DNA of 64,000 bases, taken from contig NZ_CP053827.1 in NCBI RefSeq assembly GCF_013372145.1, positions 124,001 to 188,000 of the forward strand, in the 5' to 3' direction. Positions 40,583-48,907 of the stretch are shown here, in pieces. The stretch's first letter is position 1. Each line of letters starts with the position of its first letter. A program made the translations under genes and the position numbers. Below the pieces are notes generated by a model. That model saw only the letters and a program-made list of their open reading frames with translations, had not been told where the DNA came from and ran no database searches. This DNA comes from Campylobacter hyointestinalis subsp. hyointestinalis. GTDB taxonomy: Bacteria; Campylobacterota; Campylobacteria; Campylobacterales; Campylobacteraceae.

Positions 40583-41638
40583 TTACGCCGCTTTTCTACT
40601 AAATAATCCAAGATAAATAGCAAATATAAATCCAAGTGCGAGCGCGTATGGTGCGTAAGCAGTTATCCCAGCTCCTGAGCTCGCAAGTAAAAAGTTATGA
40701 GCAAATCCAGCCCCAGCCATCATTCCTATGACAAATATAACAGATCCTAAATTTCCAGTTCCCATTTGCACAAGATGCTTTCCAGGGCAACCTTCGCTAA
40801 GACTAAAGCAAAGCCCTGCTAAAACCATACCTAAAAAGTTCCATATAAAGTCGTTGTGGGCTATAGGCTGAGCTTCAAAACCAAATTTATACTGACCTAA
40901 AGCCAAATTTGTTATGCTTGCAAAAACGATGATAGATATCACGCCCCAAAACATAGAAAAATCACCCCTAAAAGCTCTTGAAAACGCGCCTACTGAGCAA
41001 AATTTACTTTTATGCATTAAAACGCCGACTAAAACTCCAGCTATCAAAGAAACTACTATAGTAGCATGCTGGCTAGCAGGACCTTTTATAGACGTAAAAA
41101 GCGCACCGTTTCCAGCTTTTAGTCCAAAAACTAGAGCCAAAAGTAAAATAACACTAAAAACTACAGGTAAAATTCCTAAAGTTTTACTAACAGCTACGCT
41201 TTCTTCTGCTTTGTATCCTTTGCTTTTGAAAAACATTCCAATACCAACACCGACTCCTAGTCCTAAAAATCCAGCTATAGCAGTCATATCTCCGCCGCCA
41301 AGACGTAAAAATGCACGCCAAGGACAACCCAAAAACACGAGTGCTCCTATCATCGCAAAAACGCCTAGAAAGAAATTTGAAAATGCCGCGGGACTGCTTT
41401 TTGGAGTAAATTCTTTCGTCCAAAATAGACTTGCTAAAAATCCGCCTATGATAAGCCCTAAAATCTCCGGTCTTAGGTATTGTAACGCTTCTGCTTTATG
41501 AAATCCTAAAGCCCCAGCGCTATCTCTAAGAAAACAAGCCGCACAAATTCCCATATTGCCCGGATTTCCGGCTTGCACTAAAAGAGCTGCTAAAACACCC
41601 AAAACTCCACCTGAAATGATAAACCATTTTGTATTCAT
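40583..41638 (-). CDS. yedE: YedE/FdhT-type membrane protein (selenium/sulfur transport family)
   Basis: The protein has 351 residues with about nine membrane helices and two YeeE/YedE repeats. Conserved Cys motifs typical of the family are present: NMGICAACFLRD, LGCPWRAFLRLGGGD, KSKFCSVGAFSRAFRGD and SEGCPGKHLV. Proteins of this type accompany selenium metabolism, and the Campylobacter homologue FdhT is needed for selenocysteine formate dehydrogenase activity. It is transcribed against moeA and sits inside the segment flanked by the 1-kb inverted repeats. Transport of a selenium or sulfur species is inferred. Confidence 0.87.
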   Translation of the reverse strand: MNTKWFIISGGVLGVLAALLVQAGNPGNMGICAACFLRDSAGALGFHKAEALQYLRPEILGLIIGGFLASLFWTKEFTPKSSPAAFSNFFLGVFAMIGALVFLGCPWRAFLRLGGGDMTAIAGFLGLGVGVGIGMFFKSKGYKAEESVAVSKTLGILPVVFSVILLLALVFGLKAGNGALFTSIKGPASQHATIVVSLIAGVLVGVLMHKSKFCSVGAFSRAFRGDFSMFWGVISIIVFASITNLALGQYKFGFEAQPIAHNDFIWNFLGMVLAGLCFSLSEGCPGKHLVQMGTGNLGSVIFVIGMMAGAGFAHNFLLASSGAGITAYAPYALALGFIFAIYLGLFSRKAA

Positions 41639-41805
41639 AAGAATTCCTTGTATTTGTGTAAGTCAAACTGACTTTGCGCAAATTATAACAAATTTTTAAT
41701 GTATTTGTAACACAAATCCAAATTTTTTTATAAACCCATCTAAACTCGTATTAAATTTGCAAACTTATGTTAAAATCCTAAAAAATGATATATTTGGGAA
41801 TAAAA

Positions 41806-42990
41806 ATGAAAAGTTATGATGAAAGTTTAAATGATTTATTAGGCGCAGTTAGTCCGTGGGATAGGATCGAGCGCATACCACTTAGCGCGGCTAGAGATAG
41901 GATAGCTTGTGAAGATATCGTTGCTAGGCGTGATTATCCGGAATTTCCTACATCGGCTATGGATGGATACGCTATCAAATTTGAAGATCTAAAACTAAAA
42001 AAACTAAAGATTTTGGGTTCACTTCCAGCGGGCTCACAAAGCAAAAGTATAAATTTAAAAAATGGAGAATGTTTAAAAACATTCACAGGAGCTCTTCTTT
42101 GCGATGGTAGCGATACGATAATCCCGATCGAAAATGTAAACGTAGAAGGTGAAAATATAGAAATATTGCAAGGAGTCGCAAAAGGTTTTGCCGTGCGTCC
42201 AGTAGGAGAAAGCTACAAAAAAAATGATATTCTTATTAAAAAAGGCACAAAACTCGGCTACTCGGAGCTTGGACTTTTAGCCGAACTTGGGATCAGCTAC
42301 GTAAATGTATATTTGCGTCCAAAAGTCGCGGTTCTTAGTACCGGTAGTGAGATAGTAGATATCGGTGAGAGACCTAAAAACAATGCTCAAATTCATAGCT
42401 CAAACCATATTGCCATCGCAAATATGGTAGCTTGTATGAATTGCGAAGTCATTACATTGCCTATTATAAAAGACGATCATGACTTGATAAAACAAACCGT
42501 TATAAACACTTTAAAAAGTGTGGATTTCATCATCACGACAGGAGGAGTGAGTGTTGGGGATTTTGATTTTATGCGTGATATTGTAAAAGAATTCGAAATA
42601 GTAGTAAATAAGGCTGCTATCAAGCCAGGTCGTCATATAAAAGTAGCAAAACTAGGCGAAAAATACATATTTGCGCTTCCTGGATTTCCGTATTCGGCTA
42701 TGGTGACTTGCGCTCTTTATTTCAGAGAGTTTATAGACAAACTACTTGGAGTGAAAGAAAACTACAAATTTAAAGCGATTTTAGCAGAGGATTATCATAA
42801 AAAATCGCCTTTTGAAGAGTTTAGCGCAGCAAGCACAGTAAACGAAAACGGAGTTATAAAGATATCTACTTCGACTAAAAAATCAGGCTCATCGGCGATA
42901 GTTACAAATTTAAACAACAAAGCCGTATTATTACGAGCTAAAACTAGCTTAAAAAAAGGCGAAATAGTAGAATACATAACAATGGTTTAA
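41806..42990 (+). CDS. moeA: Molybdopterin molybdenumtransferase MoeA
   Basis: The protein has 394 residues from the ATG at 41806 (TTGGGA upstream); an in-frame ATG at 41785 is less well placed. MoeA motifs are complete: TSAMDGYA, TGALLCDGSDTIIPIE, the MPT-binding fold TGGVSVGDFDF and KPGRHIKVA, then the C-terminal beta domain. It inserts molybdate into adenylated molybdopterin. It stands alone between yedE and the DUF2156 gene, which has its own promoter. Confidence 0.95.
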   Translation: MKSYDESLNDLLGAVSPWDRIERIPLSAARDRIACEDIVARRDYPEFPTSAMDGYAIKFEDLKLKKLKILGSLPAGSQSKSINLKNGECLKTFTGALLCDGSDTIIPIENVNVEGENIEILQGVAKGFAVRPVGESYKKNDILIKKGTKLGYSELGLLAELGISYVNVYLRPKVAVLSTGSEIVDIGERPKNNAQIHSSNHIAIANMVACMNCEVITLPIIKDDHDLIKQTVINTLKSVDFIITTGGVSVGDFDFMRDIVKEFEIVVNKAAIKPGRHIKVAKLGEKYIFALPGFPYSAMVTCALYFREFIDKLLGVKENYKFKAILAEDYHKKSPFEEFSAASTVNENGVIKISTSTKKSGSSAIVTNLNNKAVLLRAKTSLKKGEIVEYITMV

Positions 42991-43027
42991 ATGCATAAAA
43001 TTTGGATTAAATTTACAATATAAGTTG

Positions 43028-43033
43028 TATAAT
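43028..43033 (+). promoter_or_regulatory. Promoter -10 of the DUF2156 gene
   Basis: TATAAT (AAGTTGTATAATTGCG), 30 bases before the start at 43063, after a T/A-rich upstream segment. Confidence 0.55.
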
Positions 43034-43062
43034 TGCGCCCAAATTTACAACAAAGAGACGAA

Positions 43063-44055
43063 ATGAAATTTGTCATAAACGATGTCGAATTTAATAAATT
43101 CAGCATCAAATCAAAACCGTTGATAGAGCGATATCTAAGCCTCCTTGGTACAGAACTTGAAGTCGATATAAGCGATTATACATTCGCGGCAAACTATATT
43201 TGGCTTGAAAATGCAAGTGGATTTTATGCTATTATCGAAGATAGCTTTTGTCTATTTTGTATGGCAGGAAGTGAGCTAAGTATGCTTTTACCGCCACTTG
43301 GCAAGATATCAAATCTCAAAAAAGCTATCGTAAAATGTTTTGAAATCATGAATGAAAACAACACGAAACAGCATTATTCTAGGATAGACTACGTAGCAGG
43401 AAGCATACTAGAGAAATTTGCCGAGCAGATAGAAAAAGGCGCCGATATCTTCGATGTCTTTGAGGACTATATATTTGAAAAACGCTTGGTGGATTATATC
43501 TACAAGAGCGATGATCTAATAGAATTAAGAGGCAACTCGTACCACACAAAACGCACGGAGATAAATAAATTTAAAAACACATATCCAAACTTTAAGATAG
43601 AAACGCTTGAGCCGAATTTACATAGAGAAGAGATAATAAATTTAGCAAACGTATGGGTCAGTGAGCGTATAAAATATATGCCGAGCCAAAACGTAGATGA
43701 TTTTTTAGAAGGAATTTATCAAGAAAAAGCGGCGATAAAAAGGATGCTTGATCACTACGCTGAGCTAGAGCTTATCGGTATTGTTTTATTTATCGATGAT
43801 ACGCTAAAAGGCTTTACAGTTGGCGAGCGGATAAATGAAGGAGTGGCTAGCGTGATCATCGAAAAGACAGATTTTGCGACTTTGGGTTCGGCTCAGTTTA
43901 TTTTTAGAGAGTTTTCAAAAGTGTTAAAAAGCAAATACGACTGTGATTTTATAAATGTCGGAGACGATATGGGATTTGAGAACTTGAAAAAAGTAAAGAT
44001 GAGCTATCGCCCAAATAGTCTTGAAGTAAAATACTCGATCTATCAAAAACTATGA
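43063..44055 (+). CDS. DUF2156 (phosphatidylglycerol lysyltransferase C-terminal-like) protein
   Basis: The protein has 330 residues from the ATG at 43063, supported by AAAGAGACG upstream and the TATAAT at 43028. It has two GNAT-like halves with the DUF2156 features HTKRTEINKFKNTYPNFKIE and DFINVGDDMGFENLKKVKMSYRPN. It has no membrane domain. Such stand-alone proteins may transfer an aminoacyl group, but the substrate is not known. It overlaps the GNAT gene by 4 bases (ATGA), so the two are co-translated. Confidence 0.8.
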   Translation: MKFVINDVEFNKFSIKSKPLIERYLSLLGTELEVDISDYTFAANYIWLENASGFYAIIEDSFCLFCMAGSELSMLLPPLGKISNLKKAIVKCFEIMNENNTKQHYSRIDYVAGSILEKFAEQIEKGADIFDVFEDYIFEKRLVDYIYKSDDLIELRGNSYHTKRTEINKFKNTYPNFKIETLEPNLHREEIINLANVWVSERIKYMPSQNVDDFLEGIYQEKAAIKRMLDHYAELELIGIVLFIDDTLKGFTVGERINEGVASVIIEKTDFATLGSAQFIFREFSKVLKSKYDCDFINVGDDMGFENLKKVKMSYRPNSLEVKYSIYQKL

Positions 44056-44477
44056 AACTAACAAAAGCAAATTTAAAAGATATAAATGAGCTTGAAAAGC
44101 TGGAACTTAGCGTATTTGATGAGTTTAATTTTCCACTTTCAAAAGCAAATTTCAGATATCACATCAAAAATAACTATCTTATAAAAGCTATAGAAAATGA
44201 GCAAATTTTAGGCTATATTTTGGTGCTAAACAAATTTAAAGTGCCTAGAATTTACTCTTTAGCAGTCAGTAAAGATGCTAGAGGCAAAGGCGTCGCTAGC
44301 AAACTTTTAGATCTAGTTTGTGCTAAATTTGGCTCTCTTAGACTTGAAGTTAGAAGCGACAACGCTCCAGCCATAAGCTTATATAAAAAGCTCGGCTTTA
44401 GCGTCAAAAAAACTTTACCGCGTTACTACAATGGCGGTGGTGACGGCGTTTTGATGCTTAAAATTTCTTCTTCTTAA
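44052..44477 (+). CDS. GNAT acetyltransferase (RimI-like)
   Basis: The protein has 141 residues. The acetyl-CoA motif is in [19 protein letters not shown], and [10 protein letters not shown]-like motif B appears as [20 protein letters not shown]. This resembles RimI, which acetylates a ribosomal protein N terminus, though related GNATs cannot be excluded. The last residues (KISSS) are encoded by the end of the 1015-bp repeat and overlap the broken chemoreceptor by 20 bases on the opposite strand, so the natural C terminus may have been replaced when the repeat arrived. Confidence 0.8.
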   Translation: MKLTKANLKDINELEKLELSVFDEFNFPLSKANFRYHIKNNYLIKAIENEQILGYILVLNKFKVPRIYSLAVSKDARGKGVASKLLDLVCAKFGSLRLEVRSDNAPAISLYKKLGFSVKKTLPRYYNGGGDGVLMLKISSS

Positions 44478-45471
44478 CTTCACTAACTATAATATCAGCA
44501 ATACCTTCTACTTCTTTAGTAACTCTATTAGTATCACTTGCTATAGTAACATTTTGTTTAGTTAGCTCATCAACACTTACTACGCTATGACTTATTTGAT
44601 TTATAGCTTCTGTTTGCTCATTGATACTTTGAGATACTTCATTTATGCTTTGACTTAAGATATTTACATTTGCTTCAATCTCTCCTAGAGATTTTTGAGT
44701 TCTCTCAGCTAGTTTTCTAACTTCATCTGCAACTACTGCAAATCCACGTCCATGCTCTCCAGCTCTGGCTGCTTCAATGGCAGCATTTAGTGCTAAAAGA
44801 TTTGTTTGATCAGCAATATCTCTTATGATAGTTATGATGTTTTTGATATCTTCGCTTTGTTTTATAACTTCAGCAGTTCTTTCATTTATAGCTTCCATAG
44901 AACTACTCATCTCTTCAACAGCAGCTGCACTTTCTTGAAGACTATCTGATTGAGATTTAGTTGAAGTATTTAAACTATCTACTAGAGTTTTTAGACTATT
45001 TGCTTTTTCTTGTAGATTATTTGCTTGAGCTAGGTTATCGCTTAGCATCTTTGTGATCTCATTACCAAGTAGATTAGTTACTTTTTCTACTTCACCTTTA
45101 GCCTCTGGTATCTTACTAGTGAAGTCTAAATTCTTAAAGCTATCAAACGTGTTTTGAATAACGTTTATATCACTTCCTATCTTTTGTTCTAATGCAGATA
45201 ACATATTATTTAATACATCTTTTAATTGATTTAATCCTGGTGATGCTGGTTTAGAAGTTATTCTTACACTTAGATTTCCGTTTTCTACCTCTTTTGCTCT
45301 TTGAAGAGACTCATTTACAGCTATAGAGTCTTGATTTAAATTCTCTTTGACTAAATTTATGTTTTCATTGATCATTTTAGCCATTACTCCAAACTCATCA
45401 TTAGAGTTTAGTTTTATATCTTTTGGATTGTTATTTTTATGGTTTAGGAAGTCAAAGAAGTTTTTGAGACC
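44457..45471 (-). repeat. 1015-bp inverted repeat, copy 2
   Basis: This is the reverse complement of 39479-40493. It begins at the same GGTCTCAAAAACTTC and ends one base after the receptor stop. The left end here lies in the 3' end of the GNAT gene. With copy 1 it brackets a 3.96-kb segment holding yedE, moeA, the DUF2156 gene and the GNAT gene. Confidence 0.9.
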
Positions 45472-46211
45472 CATTTTCGTGAGTATAGCTTACTCTGCCG
45501 TATTTATCAAAGTTTTTGTTTTGATAGTTCTTAAGTATCTCTTTTGTAGCATTTAGTGCTTTGCCTATGTATTCACTGGTTGGATGCATAATCACTTTTG
45601 CATTTTTATCCATCAAAAGTATATATGCTCCTTCGGCATTTCCTAGTTCTACAAATTCCTTGCTTAATTTATCTATGGCTGTATCTGCGCCGACAACTCC
45701 TATTAATGTATTATTTGAATATATAGGGGCTGCAATAGTAATAGATAGTCTTTGTCCGGTGGCACTGATATAAGGCTCTGAAATGATAGTCTTGTTTTCT
45801 TTGATAACTTCTTGATACCAAGAACGTTTTCTAGGATCGTATTTGTCTGTAGGTAGGTGAGAATTACCATTTGAGCGTATCATCATACCGTCATTTTGAT
45901 AGCCGACAAACATCAAGTCAAAGTTTGAAGAGTTTTCTATGACTTTTAATGTCTTTTTTACTTCTTCGTTGCTATAGTTGCTTGAACCAAGCAGTTTGGC
46001 TAGACTTTCTACGGTGTTGATATCATCTCCAAATTGCGTTTTTAATAACGACTCAGCTGATTGAGTGACTTTCTCTCTTTCATTTACTAATAATTCTGTC
46101 GTGTTGGCTTTTAAGTCTGAATAAATTTATATAACTTAGAATCGCAAGCAAAATTATAAAGAGTAGCGACACTCCAAATGATACCTTTCTGGCTATACTT
46201 TTTCTTTTCAT
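44458..46211 (-). pseudogene. Broken methyl-accepting chemotaxis protein (frameshift and internal deletion)
   Basis: Starting from the ATG at 46211 the frame encodes the first membrane helix and then stops after 43 codons, with a one-base frameshift near 46122. The dCache sensor (RSWY motif, GVVGADTA) continues in another frame to a stop at 45452. At 45471 the sensor joins directly to the signalling region. About 200 bases encoding the second membrane helix and its flanks are missing compared with the intact receptor. The junction lies in GGTCTCAAAAACT, which fits both ends, so the deletion probably arose by recombination at that short match. The signalling region from 45474 to 44458 stays open (338 codons) but lacks a membrane anchor and an evident ribosome site. 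Confidence 0.88.
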
Positions 46212-46367
46212 GGTATTTCTCAGATAAATAATATTTTTAAGGTTAGATTAAATTAAATAAATTAAGAATTTGGTATTAAAAATTTATTAAAAAATAAGCT
46301 AAAATAAATTTTTTTTACATAATAAACTTATATTGTTACGGCACTTAAGCGGGTTTTAAATTTTTGC

Positions 46368-46832
46368 TTATTTTGTCAATTTTACCCCGTCTAACTCTAA
46401 ATTTTCATAGTAAAATGAAAAGTATGTGCTTGAAGTAAGTGGCGAAGTAGTGTTATTTTCATAATTAATATAGCTTGAGTATGAAGTAGAGAAGTCGTAG
46501 GCTTTCACATCTTTGAGCGTATAGGTGCTAAGAGTGCCTTCCATATTTGTTTTTATTATGAGATCTATTTTATCATTTTTAGATATAAATTTAAGAAGCT
46601 CTTTAGAGTTGTTTTCTTGCTCATTGATAGAAAATGAGATGCTTTTTGCATATTTTGATAATATGCCATCGGATTTTGAGTTTGGTATTGTTGGCTCACC
46701 TACAAAGTTATAATTTATATTTATACCAGATAGCTCTAAACTCAACTTTCCAGTTTTGCCTATAAAAGTAGCAGTAACACTGCTGGCAAATAAAAAACTT
46801 GCAAAAACTATAAAAACTAGTAACTTTTTCAT
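46368..46832 (-). CDS. Exported Hcp-like beta-barrel protein
   Basis: The protein has 154 residues with a signal peptide (MKKLLVFIVFASFLFASS). The mature part matches the pattern of Hcp/TssD-fold proteins: an N-terminal strand pair, a short helix-like segment (SKELLKFISKNDKI), then DLIIKT...STYTLKDVKAYDFSTS and a final FSFYYENLELDG strand. True Hcp is cytoplasmic and has no signal peptide, so this is a periplasmic relative and no other T6SS gene is near. It is 10 bases downstream of moaE on the same strand. The family call rests on sequence pattern only; function unknown. Confidence 0.55.
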   Translation of the reverse strand: MKKLLVFIVFASFLFASSVTATFIGKTGKLSLELSGININYNFVGEPTIPNSKSDGILSKYAKSISFSINEQENNSKELLKFISKNDKIDLIIKTNMEGTLSTYTLKDVKAYDFSTSYSSYINYENNTTSPLTSSTYFSFYYENLELDGVKLTK

Positions 46833-46842
46833 TTTATACTCC

Positions 46843-47277
46843 TTAGCTTAAAATCCCAGCTCCATTTATCGCTTGACTTCTATCTTTGGCATAGATTCTT
46901 TGGGCGTTTTTTAGATCATATTTCCAGATCGGAGCGTTTGCTTTAAAATCCTCCACAAAGTCATTTATAAGACTTAGTGCTACTTTCCTTTTTGGACTTA
47001 GCACACCTGCTATGAAGCTTGAGGCGTGATTTAACACGTCGCCTTTTGAATGTGCCATAAATATAGTAGCATTTTTTTCTTTTGCCTTTTCTTGCCACGC
47101 ATCAAACCATTTTTTGAGCAGCGGTTCATAGATATCAAAACTAAGGCCGTCTATGCCGTCTTCATCTCGCACAACGCCTACAAAGGTTATGATAGCGCCG
47201 TAATTTTTATCTTTATTTTGTATAAACCAGCGGTTTGTTATCTCAGTGACGTTTAGTTCGCCGTTGTATAGTTCCAT
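46843..47277 (-). CDS. moaE: Molybdopterin synthase catalytic subunit MoaE
   Basis: The protein has 144 residues from the ATG at 47277, two bases after the moaD stop; an upstream in-frame TTG lies inside moaD. The MoaE motifs are GAIITFVGVVRDEDG, AHSKGDVLNHASSFIAGVLSPKRKVA and the C-terminal APIWKYD. It transfers sulfur from MoaD thiocarboxylate to cPMP to make molybdopterin. It forms an operon with moaD. Confidence 0.94.
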   Translation of the reverse strand: MELYNGELNVTEITNRWFIQNKDKNYGAIITFVGVVRDEDGIDGLSFDIYEPLLKKWFDAWQEKAKEKNATIFMAHSKGDVLNHASSFIAGVLSPKRKVALSLINDFVEDFKANAPIWKYDLKNAQRIYAKDRSQAINGAGILS

Positions 47278-47279
47278 AT

Positions 47280-47501
47280 TTAGCCCCCACAAACTGGCGG
47301 TAATATACAAATTTTATCACCGTTTTTTAAAGGAGTATCAAGATCCGTAACGATCTCGTCATTTAGTGCAACGGCGCAGAGTTTTAGCCACTCTTTGAGA
47401 TTCTCATTTTTATTTAAGATCTCTTTTAACTGCCTTAAATTTGCTACATCTAGCTCTAAAGCGTCCGTATTTATCGGCCCTAAAAACTCGACTTTTACCA
47501 T
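47280..47501 (-). CDS. moaD: Molybdopterin synthase sulfur carrier subunit MoaD
   Basis: The protein has 73 residues with a ubiquitin-like beta-grasp fold. It ends KICILPPVCGG, the Gly-Gly tail that is adenylated and thiocarboxylated. The ribosome site (AAAGGAG) precedes the ATG at 47501. It is the first gene of the moaD-moaE pair. Confidence 0.94.
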   Translation of the reverse strand: MVKVEFLGPINTDALELDVANLRQLKEILNKNENLKEWLKLCAVALNDEIVTDLDTPLKNGDKICILPPVCGG

Positions 47502-47537
47502 ATTTTCTCCTTTAAAATATAATCATATCTTATGATA

Positions 47538-48851
47538 TTAAATTTTAATTCCTACTGTTTTGTAATTTACATAATTTACAAAGGCTTCATTTACGACTTT
47601 GACGTTTTGCCTTTTCGTATAATCGACGTTGTAGCTTCCGCGTTCGCTAGTGCTAAAATTTATACAAAGTTTTGCAGCAAAATTTATGATATCTTCACTC
47701 AAATTTTGTTTATTTGTCTTTAAGATGACGTGAGCGCTTTTGATATCTTTTAGATGAAACCAAAAATCATCTTTTTTTGCGTTTTTAAGTAAAAATGCAT
47801 TCCCTTTTTCATTCTTTCCGACACTGATCTTAAACTCGCCTACGTAAAAATCACGAACTATGTCGCTAAATTTAGCACTGTTTTTATTTAGCGATTTTTT
47901 AGGCGATATGATGAGTAACTCGCTGCTGGTATTTGCTAGGTTTATAGCATTTTTTAGTTTGAGTAAAAAGTCTATTTTTTCATTTAAATTTGAGCGCTCT
48001 ATCTCTATGCTTGCTGCTTTTTGTTTTAGCTTTTTACTTTCTTTAAACATAGCATTTGCACTATTTTTTGGAGTATCATTTAGCTTTAAATTTATATTGT
48101 TGCCATCTTCGTCAATCAAATTTAACTCTCTTTGAAATCCTTGTAAAAGATATAAATTTGAGATTATAAGGCTCGCGTTTTTATTTAGCTCTTTACTCTT
48201 TGCTTCTAAAAATTCCTTGCTTTCAAGCTTATCTAAGCTAGCTTTTAAACTCGATATTTTTTTATCTAAGTTCGCCAATTTCGCAGATTTTAAATTTTCT
48301 AATCTTTTCGTTTTGAGTTTTAAGAATTCGTTTTGAAAATATTCGTCAAAGTCAGTGATCTGCTCACAATCACTTTCTTTTATGTCAAATGGCTCAAGCA
48401 TGATTAATTTTTTGGCCGGTTTTATGACTCTTTTATCGTTTTGCATATGCCTTAAGGCTTCTAAGATGATACCGTTTTCATCTGTTAAAATGATATTTGT
48501 AAATCGTCCGGTAAATTCTAGATATAAAACTGAATTTACCTTCTTATATGAGCCGCTAAGGCTTGCTTGTATTTTCAGTATCCTGTTGTTTTTTAGCGTT
48601 TCTATGCTATCTATCTTGGCTGAGTTTAGGCGTTTTTTGAGCATTATATCAAATGGAGCTTTATACTCTTTAAAAGCTATCTTTTCATCTGTTTTATAGA
48701 TGCTAGAGCTGCTTTTATTTAGATCAAAAACTAAAGAATAATTCCCATCAAACGTGATTTGCAAAGCCAAATCATCAACTCTTTTGATGTTATTTATTTT
48801 TTTAAATTTGGTTAAAAACTCTGAGATACGAGTTAAAATTTTGTACTTCAT
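47538..48851 (-). CDS. rqcH: NFACT-family ribosome quality-control protein RqcH
   Basis: The protein has 437 residues. The N-terminal NFACT-N domain is followed by a long coiled coil (about 170-290, rich in Lys/Leu heptads), then the NFACT-R (DUF814) domain with DDFWFHLKDIKSAHVILK and the C-terminal SERGSYNVDYTKRQNVK. Bacterial RqcH binds stalled 50S-peptidyl-tRNA and adds alanine tails. Older annotations call this fibronectin-binding protein. It is somewhat shorter than the Bacillus protein, as usual for Campylobacterota. Confidence 0.87.
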   Translation of the reverse strand: MKYKILTRISEFLTKFKKINNIKRVDDLALQITFDGNYSLVFDLNKSSSSIYKTDEKIAFKEYKAPFDIMLKKRLNSAKIDSIETLKNNRILKIQASLSGSYKKVNSVLYLEFTGRFTNIILTDENGIILEALRHMQNDKRVIKPAKKLIMLEPFDIKESDCEQITDFDEYFQNEFLKLKTKRLENLKSAKLANLDKKISSLKASLDKLESKEFLEAKSKELNKNASLIISNLYLLQGFQRELNLIDEDGNNINLKLNDTPKNSANAMFKESKKLKQKAASIEIERSNLNEKIDFLLKLKNAINLANTSSELLIISPKKSLNKNSAKFSDIVRDFYVGEFKISVGKNEKGNAFLLKNAKKDDFWFHLKDIKSAHVILKTNKQNLSEDIINFAAKLCINFSTSERGSYNVDYTKRQNVKVVNEAFVNYVNYKTVGIKI

Positions 48852-48907
48852 AAGCCTGATTATACCAAAAATTTGCTACAATAGACCAAATTTAGCTAAG
48901 GAAAATC

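Noticed and set aside
40914-41501. A 195-codon plus-strand frame opposite yedE
   Set aside because: It is the antisense of a clear membrane protein, has low-complexity Pro/Thr/Lys composition and no ribosome site.
38543-46211. Insertion sequence causing the 1-kb inverted repeats
   Set aside because: The repeats are chemoreceptor signalling sequence, with no transposase, terminal repeats or target duplications.
46368-46832. Type VI secretion locus
   Set aside because: Only one Hcp-like exported protein is present; no tss genes lie nearby.
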